Source of the DNA: an uncultured Polyangiaceae bacterium
GTDB taxonomy: Bacteria; Myxococcota_A; Polyangia; Polyangiales; Houyiibacteriaceae
Direction: 5' to 3'
DNA length: 9,012 bases
Assembly (NCBI GenBank): GCA_947259605.1
Contig: CAMYMX010000102.1
Span: 1 to 9,012, forward strand
Numbering within the stretch: the first letter of the stretch is position 1; every line of letters begins with the position of its first letter. Below the pieces are notes generated by a model, which worked only from the letters and a program-made list of their open reading frames with translations, did not search any database and was not told the origin of the DNA. A program made the position numbers and the translations under genes. Of the stretch, positions 6,612-9,012 are shown piece by piece.

Positions 6612-7110
6612 CGCGACTCTCCGTAGATGGGACCGGTGGATACCCGAGTGAGCTGAGCTCTTCGACCACGCGCTCGACGAGCTCGGGGATGCTTGCCTGG
6701 ACGGCGGGCGTTCGTTCGAGCCCGAGCTCGATAGAGTCCGGAACCACGCCGAGAATCACCACCCGGTCCGGATACCGATCGAGCAGGCTCGCCCCTGCCA
6801 AGAGGTCCGCAACCCCGATTTGATGAGGTGAAAGGCGCTCGTAGACCGCCGGAGCCACCTCTTCGCCCTCGATCCGAACCTGCGTTCCGGGCGGCCCGTC
6901 GGCCGCGATGGCGTCCACGAGGATCACCTGATCGGCGCTGTCGACCAGAGGCAGGAGCGAGAGCCCGAGCGTGCCGCCGTCCACGACCATGACGCCCTCC
7001 GGGAAATCATACTCCCGAATGAGCTTGTGTACGGCGGCGATCCCCGCCCCGTCGTCTGTGCAGACGACGTTGCCGAGCCCCAGGACGAGGACCGGCGTGC
7101 GGTCAGTCAT
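6562..7110 (-). CDS. hyaD: HyaD/HupD-type hydrogenase maturation protease
   Basis: This endopeptidase removes the C-terminal tail of the large subunit once nickel is in place. The product is 182 residues. Seen: N-terminal VLGLGNVVCTDDGAG, in which Asp20 matches the Ni-sensing Glu16 of E. coli HybD; LVDAIAADGPPG, with Asp66 matching Asp62; and LSPHQIGVADLL, with His96 matching His93. All three metal-sensing positions are therefore filled by suitable residues. The start is ATG at 7108-7110, which overlaps the cytochrome b gene by 8 bases; a longer frame to 7278 lies in cytochrome b and is not protease-like. Family members usually end near residue 155-165; here a Ser/Glu/His-rich tail of about 20 residues runs into the cytochrome c gene and makes the 50-base overlap. 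Its substrate is almost certainly the large subunit encoded two genes upstream. Confidence 0.96.
   Translation of the reverse strand: MTDRTPVLVLGLGNVVCTDDGAGIAAVHKLIREYDFPEGVMVVDGGTLGLSLLPLVDSADQVILVDAIAADGPPGTQVRIEGEEVAPAVYERLSPHQIGVADLLAGASLLDRYPDRVVILGVVPDSIELGLERTPAVQASIPELVERVVEELSSLGYPPVPSTESRDEGHGSTAHVARTLGV
6617..6622 (-). promoter_or_regulatory. Ribosome binding site of the cytochrome c gene
   Basis: GGAGAG lies 5 bases before the ATG at 6611, within the last codons of the protease gene. It supports the start that gives a complete lipoprotein signal and therefore supports the 50-base gene overlap as real. Confidence 0.7.
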
Positions 7111-7843
7111 CCCGGTTGCGCCAGCTCTTCGGCAGGAACTTGTAACCGCTGAACAACGAGTCGATGAGGCCCATCCCTTCGACGCGAGACACCAGCATCG
7201 CGCTCCAGATATGGTGCGCCACGAAGCCGAGAAGGAACCACATCGCAATGTGATGGATCCAACGCGCCATCTGTGCACCGCCGAAGATCGGAAGCAGGAA
7301 CTCCCAGAACTCCATATAGCCCGTCGCGCTCACCGAATAGAGCGCAAACCCAGTTAGCATCAGGGTGAGGTAGATCGCGAACACCGCCAGGTAGGTCATA
7401 CCCGCGAGGGGATTGTGACCCACGTTGAGCGGTGGATCTTTGCTGAGGAACGAATAGAACTTCAGCATCTTGAAGACATCGCCGCGTCGCCGCTTGCCCA
7501 CGGGGACGAATTGATGCCAACGCGCATAGTACGAGCCCACGAACATCCAGACGATGCGTGACACCACCGCGAGCGCAAAGATGATCGCCGTGTAGAAGTG
7601 CACGACCTTCACCGTTGCCATCACGAAGTGCTCACCTCCCGGCTGCGCTGGGATCAGGTACGGGTTACCGATGTAGATCCCCGTGATCGCGAGGATGAAC
7701 ACCGAAACCATGATCAGCCAATGGGTCGTTCGGACCAGAAGGTCCCAGACGTAGACTCGTTCGATGCCGTGTACGTCGTGCCGACGGGGGCTCACCTCGG
7801 GGCGAGCACCGCCCTTGACCGCGGCAGTCGGCGGGGGAGTCAT
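7103..7843 (-). CDS. hyaC: HyaC/HupC-type Ni/Fe-hydrogenase cytochrome b subunit
   Basis: This integral membrane di-heme cytochrome b anchors the hydrogenase heterodimer on the periplasmic side and passes electrons to the quinone pool. The product is 246 residues. Four hydrophobic segments are visible: about 41-60 (HWLIMVSVFILAITGIYIG), 80-103, 147-171 and 194-218. Candidate heme ligands are His41 (TTHW), His82 (VVHFYTA), His197/198 (WIHHIAMW) and His210/211 (VAHHIW), the pattern of the HyaC family. The N-terminal tail of about 28 residues is polar and proline-rich. The start is ATG at 7841-7843, which overlaps the large-subunit stop (ATGA) with GAAGG four bases upstream; the frame is open to 8053 but that part lies in the large-subunit gene. 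The gene order large subunit, cytochrome b, protease is that of hya and hup operons. Confidence 0.97.
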   Translation of the reverse strand: MTPPPTAAVKGGARPEVSPRRHDVHGIERVYVWDLLVRTTHWLIMVSVFILAITGIYIGNPYLIPAQPGGEHFVMATVKVVHFYTAIIFALAVVSRIVWMFVGSYYARWHQFVPVGKRRRGDVFKMLKFYSFLSKDPPLNVGHNPLAGMTYLAVFAIYLTLMLTGFALYSVSATGYMEFWEFLLPIFGGAQMARWIHHIAMWFLLGFVAHHIWSAMLVSRVEGMGLIDSLFSGYKFLPKSWRNRDD

Positions 7844-9012
7844 CGCACCTTCACGCGAGTGATCTCGCGCCCTCCAGGTTCGACGACGTGCACGCCACAC
7901 GCCATGCATGGGTCGAAGGAATGAACCGTCCTCAGGATTTCGATCGGCTGCTCCGGGTCGGCGACCGGGGTCCCGACCAAGGCTGCTTCGTAAGGACCTG
8001 GCGTACCGCCGGAGTCCCGTGGGCCGGCGTTCCAGGTGCTCGGAACGACGCACTGGTAGCGCTTGATCTTTCCATCTTTCACGTGGACCCAGTGCCCAAG
8101 CGAGCCGCGTGGCGCTTCATGGAAGCCGGCTCCCATCGAATCAGCAGGCCAGGTCTCCGGCTCCCACTTGCTGTTGTCGTGGATGCGAAGCTCACCCTTG
8201 CCCATGTTGGCGGCAAGCTCGTCGACCCAGTCGCCGATCTTGTCGACCAGTATCTGTGTCTCGATGCCACGCGCCGCGACCCGGCCGAGCGTCGAGAACA
8301 AGGCCTCGGGCCCGACGCCGAGTGTCTTGAGGACGTGGTTGACCAGGCCTTGGACCTGCTCGTGACCCTGAACGTAGTTGACCAACATGCGCGACAAGGG
8401 CCCGACTTCCATCGGCACTCCGTCGTAGCGGGGAGACTTCAGCCAGGAGTACTTCTTCGACGTGTCCAGGCGTTCGAAGGGTGGCTTCGGGCCCGTGTAG
8501 TTCGGCTTGGTTTCGCCCTGCGACGGGTGCAGCGCTTGGTCCTCGCCGCCCGCGTAGTCGTACCAGGAGTGCGTGATCTGCTCGGTGATCTTCGAAGGGT
8601 CGAACTCCTCGACTTTCGAGAGGTCGCGAGCCCTGATGATGCCGGGCTTGATGAAGCGCTCCGGATTCGCTTCGTCGTCGAGCGGATACTCGCCGTACAC
8701 CATGTAGTTGCCGATGCCCGCGCCGTAACCGGCCCAGTCTTTGTAGAACGAAGCGACCGCGAGCAGGTCTGGGATGTAGACCTTGCTCACGAACTCCTGC
8801 GCGCCCGCAATCAGCTTCTTGAACTCCGCGATCGTGTGGATGTTCAGTGAAGCCTGCTTGTCCGGATCGACCGGAGTCGCCATGCCGCCAACGAGGAAGC
8901 TCTGCAGATGCGGGTTCTTGCCGCCCAAAATGGCGTGCATTTTGATGAACTCACGCTGCCACTCGAGCGCTTCGAGATAGTGTGCGACCGCCATCAGGTT
9001 TGCCGCAGGCGG
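7840..9012 (-). CDS. hyaB: [NiFe]-hydrogenase large subunit, group 1-type (C-terminal part, cut by window edge)
   Basis: This is the catalytic subunit that holds the Ni-Fe(CN)2CO centre and oxidises H2. The visible 390 residues enter in frame at the right edge (PPAANLMAVAHYLEALEWQ), so the N-terminus and the first RxCGxC nickel motif lie outside. Seen in order: GGKNPHLQSFLVGG near residues 30-43 of the fragment, SPRYDGVPMEVGPLSRML near 193-210, and the C-terminal DPCMACGVH, which holds two of the four nickel-binding cysteines. After the His come 15 residues (VVEPGG...KVR) that HyaD-type proteases remove. The full family protein is about 570-600 residues, so roughly a third is missing. It is followed by cytochrome b, and the small subunit should be just upstream. 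A membrane-bound respiratory uptake role is inferred from cytochrome b and the motif style; the exact group 1 subgroup cannot be called from this part alone. Confidence 0.98.
   Translation of the reverse strand, partial: PPAANLMAVAHYLEALEWQREFIKMHAILGGKNPHLQSFLVGGMATPVDPDKQASLNIHTIAEFKKLIAGAQEFVSKVYIPDLLAVASFYKDWAGYGAGIGNYMVYGEYPLDDEANPERFIKPGIIRARDLSKVEEFDPSKITEQITHSWYDYAGGEDQALHPSQGETKPNYTGPKPPFERLDTSKKYSWLKSPRYDGVPMEVGPLSRMLVNYVQGHEQVQGLVNHVLKTLGVGPEALFSTLGRVAARGIETQILVDKIGDWVDELAANMGKGELRIHDNSKWEPETWPADSMGAGFHEAPRGSLGHWVHVKDGKIKRYQCVVPSTWNAGPRDSGGTPGPYEAALVGTPVADPEQPIEILRTVHSFDPCMACGVHVVEPGGREITRVKVR
7843..7914 (-). other. Nickel-site signature and protease-cleaved tail of the large subunit
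   Basis: Codons 7888-7914 encode DPCMACGVH, the second nickel-ligand motif. By family knowledge, cleavage occurs after its His, and codons 7843-7887 encode the 15-residue tail to be removed. The intact signature predicts that this hydrogenase needs the protease encoded at 6562-7110 and the nickel proteins HypA and HypB. Confidence 0.9.

Noticed and set aside
7844..8053. N-terminal extension of cytochrome b by 70 codons
   Set aside because: The extension lies inside the large-subunit gene and is Arg-rich without a membrane segment; the ATGA overlap at 7843 with an upstream GAAGG is the better start.
7888..8850. Long plus-strand open frame of 320 codons opposite the large subunit
   Set aside because: It is antisense to a conserved catalytic gene and shows no family motif.

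Overview
The window is one continuous block of ten protein genes, all on the minus strand, and it contains most of an uptake [NiFe]-hydrogenase operon. Read in the direction of transcription (high to low coordinates) the order is: large catalytic subunit (cut by the right edge), membrane cytochrome b, large-subunit maturation protease, a monoheme cytochrome c lipoprotein, hypF, hypC, hypD, hypE, a stand-alone crotonase-fold (enoyl-CoA hydratase-like) protein, hypA, and hypB (cut by the left edge). The small subunit is not seen and should lie just beyond position 9012.

The source looks like a GC-rich, Gram-negative (diderm) respiratory bacterium. It has a group 1-type membrane-bound hydrogenase with a HyaC-type cytochrome b, a lipoprotein cytochrome c, and a set of Hyp proteins without the extra HupE-K genes typical of rhizobial or Ralstonia clusters, at least inside this window. 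No marker here fixes a genus or phylum.

Layout. 7840-9012: large subunit with the C-terminal DPCxxCxxH nickel signature and a 15-residue cleavable tail. 7103-7843: cytochrome b, which takes electrons from the small subunit into the membrane. 6562-7110: the protease that removes the tail after nickel insertion. 6213-6611: cytochrome c lipoprotein, probably an electron carrier next to the hydrogenase. 3937-6213 (hypF), 1425-2462 (hypE), 3594-3917 (hypC) and 2459-3607 (hypD): the Fe(CN)2CO assembly line. HypF and HypE make cyanide from carbamoyl phosphate, and HypC-HypD carry the iron and its ligands. 228-575 (hypA) and 1-235 (hypB): nickel delivery. 579-1421: the crotonase-like protein, with only 3 bases separating it from hypE and from hypA.

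Nearly every junction overlaps or is separated by a few bases (ATGA, TGATG, 8-, 14- and 50-base overlaps; the largest gap is 19 bases). The genes are therefore probably one polycistronic, translationally coupled unit with its promoter outside the window. There is no gene-free stretch longer than 19 bases, and I see no RNA gene, mobile element, CRISPR array or terminator.

The point most worth following is the crotonase-like gene. HypX, the enzyme that makes the CO ligand of the active site under aerobic conditions, is a fusion of a formyl-THF-binding domain and a C-terminal crotonase domain. Here a single crotonase domain sits in the hyp cluster. It lacks both glutamates of true hydratases and carries a Tyr and a Glu near the positions of the HypX active-site pair. 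That makes it a candidate stand-alone CO-ligand enzyme, which is an inference and not a demonstrated function.
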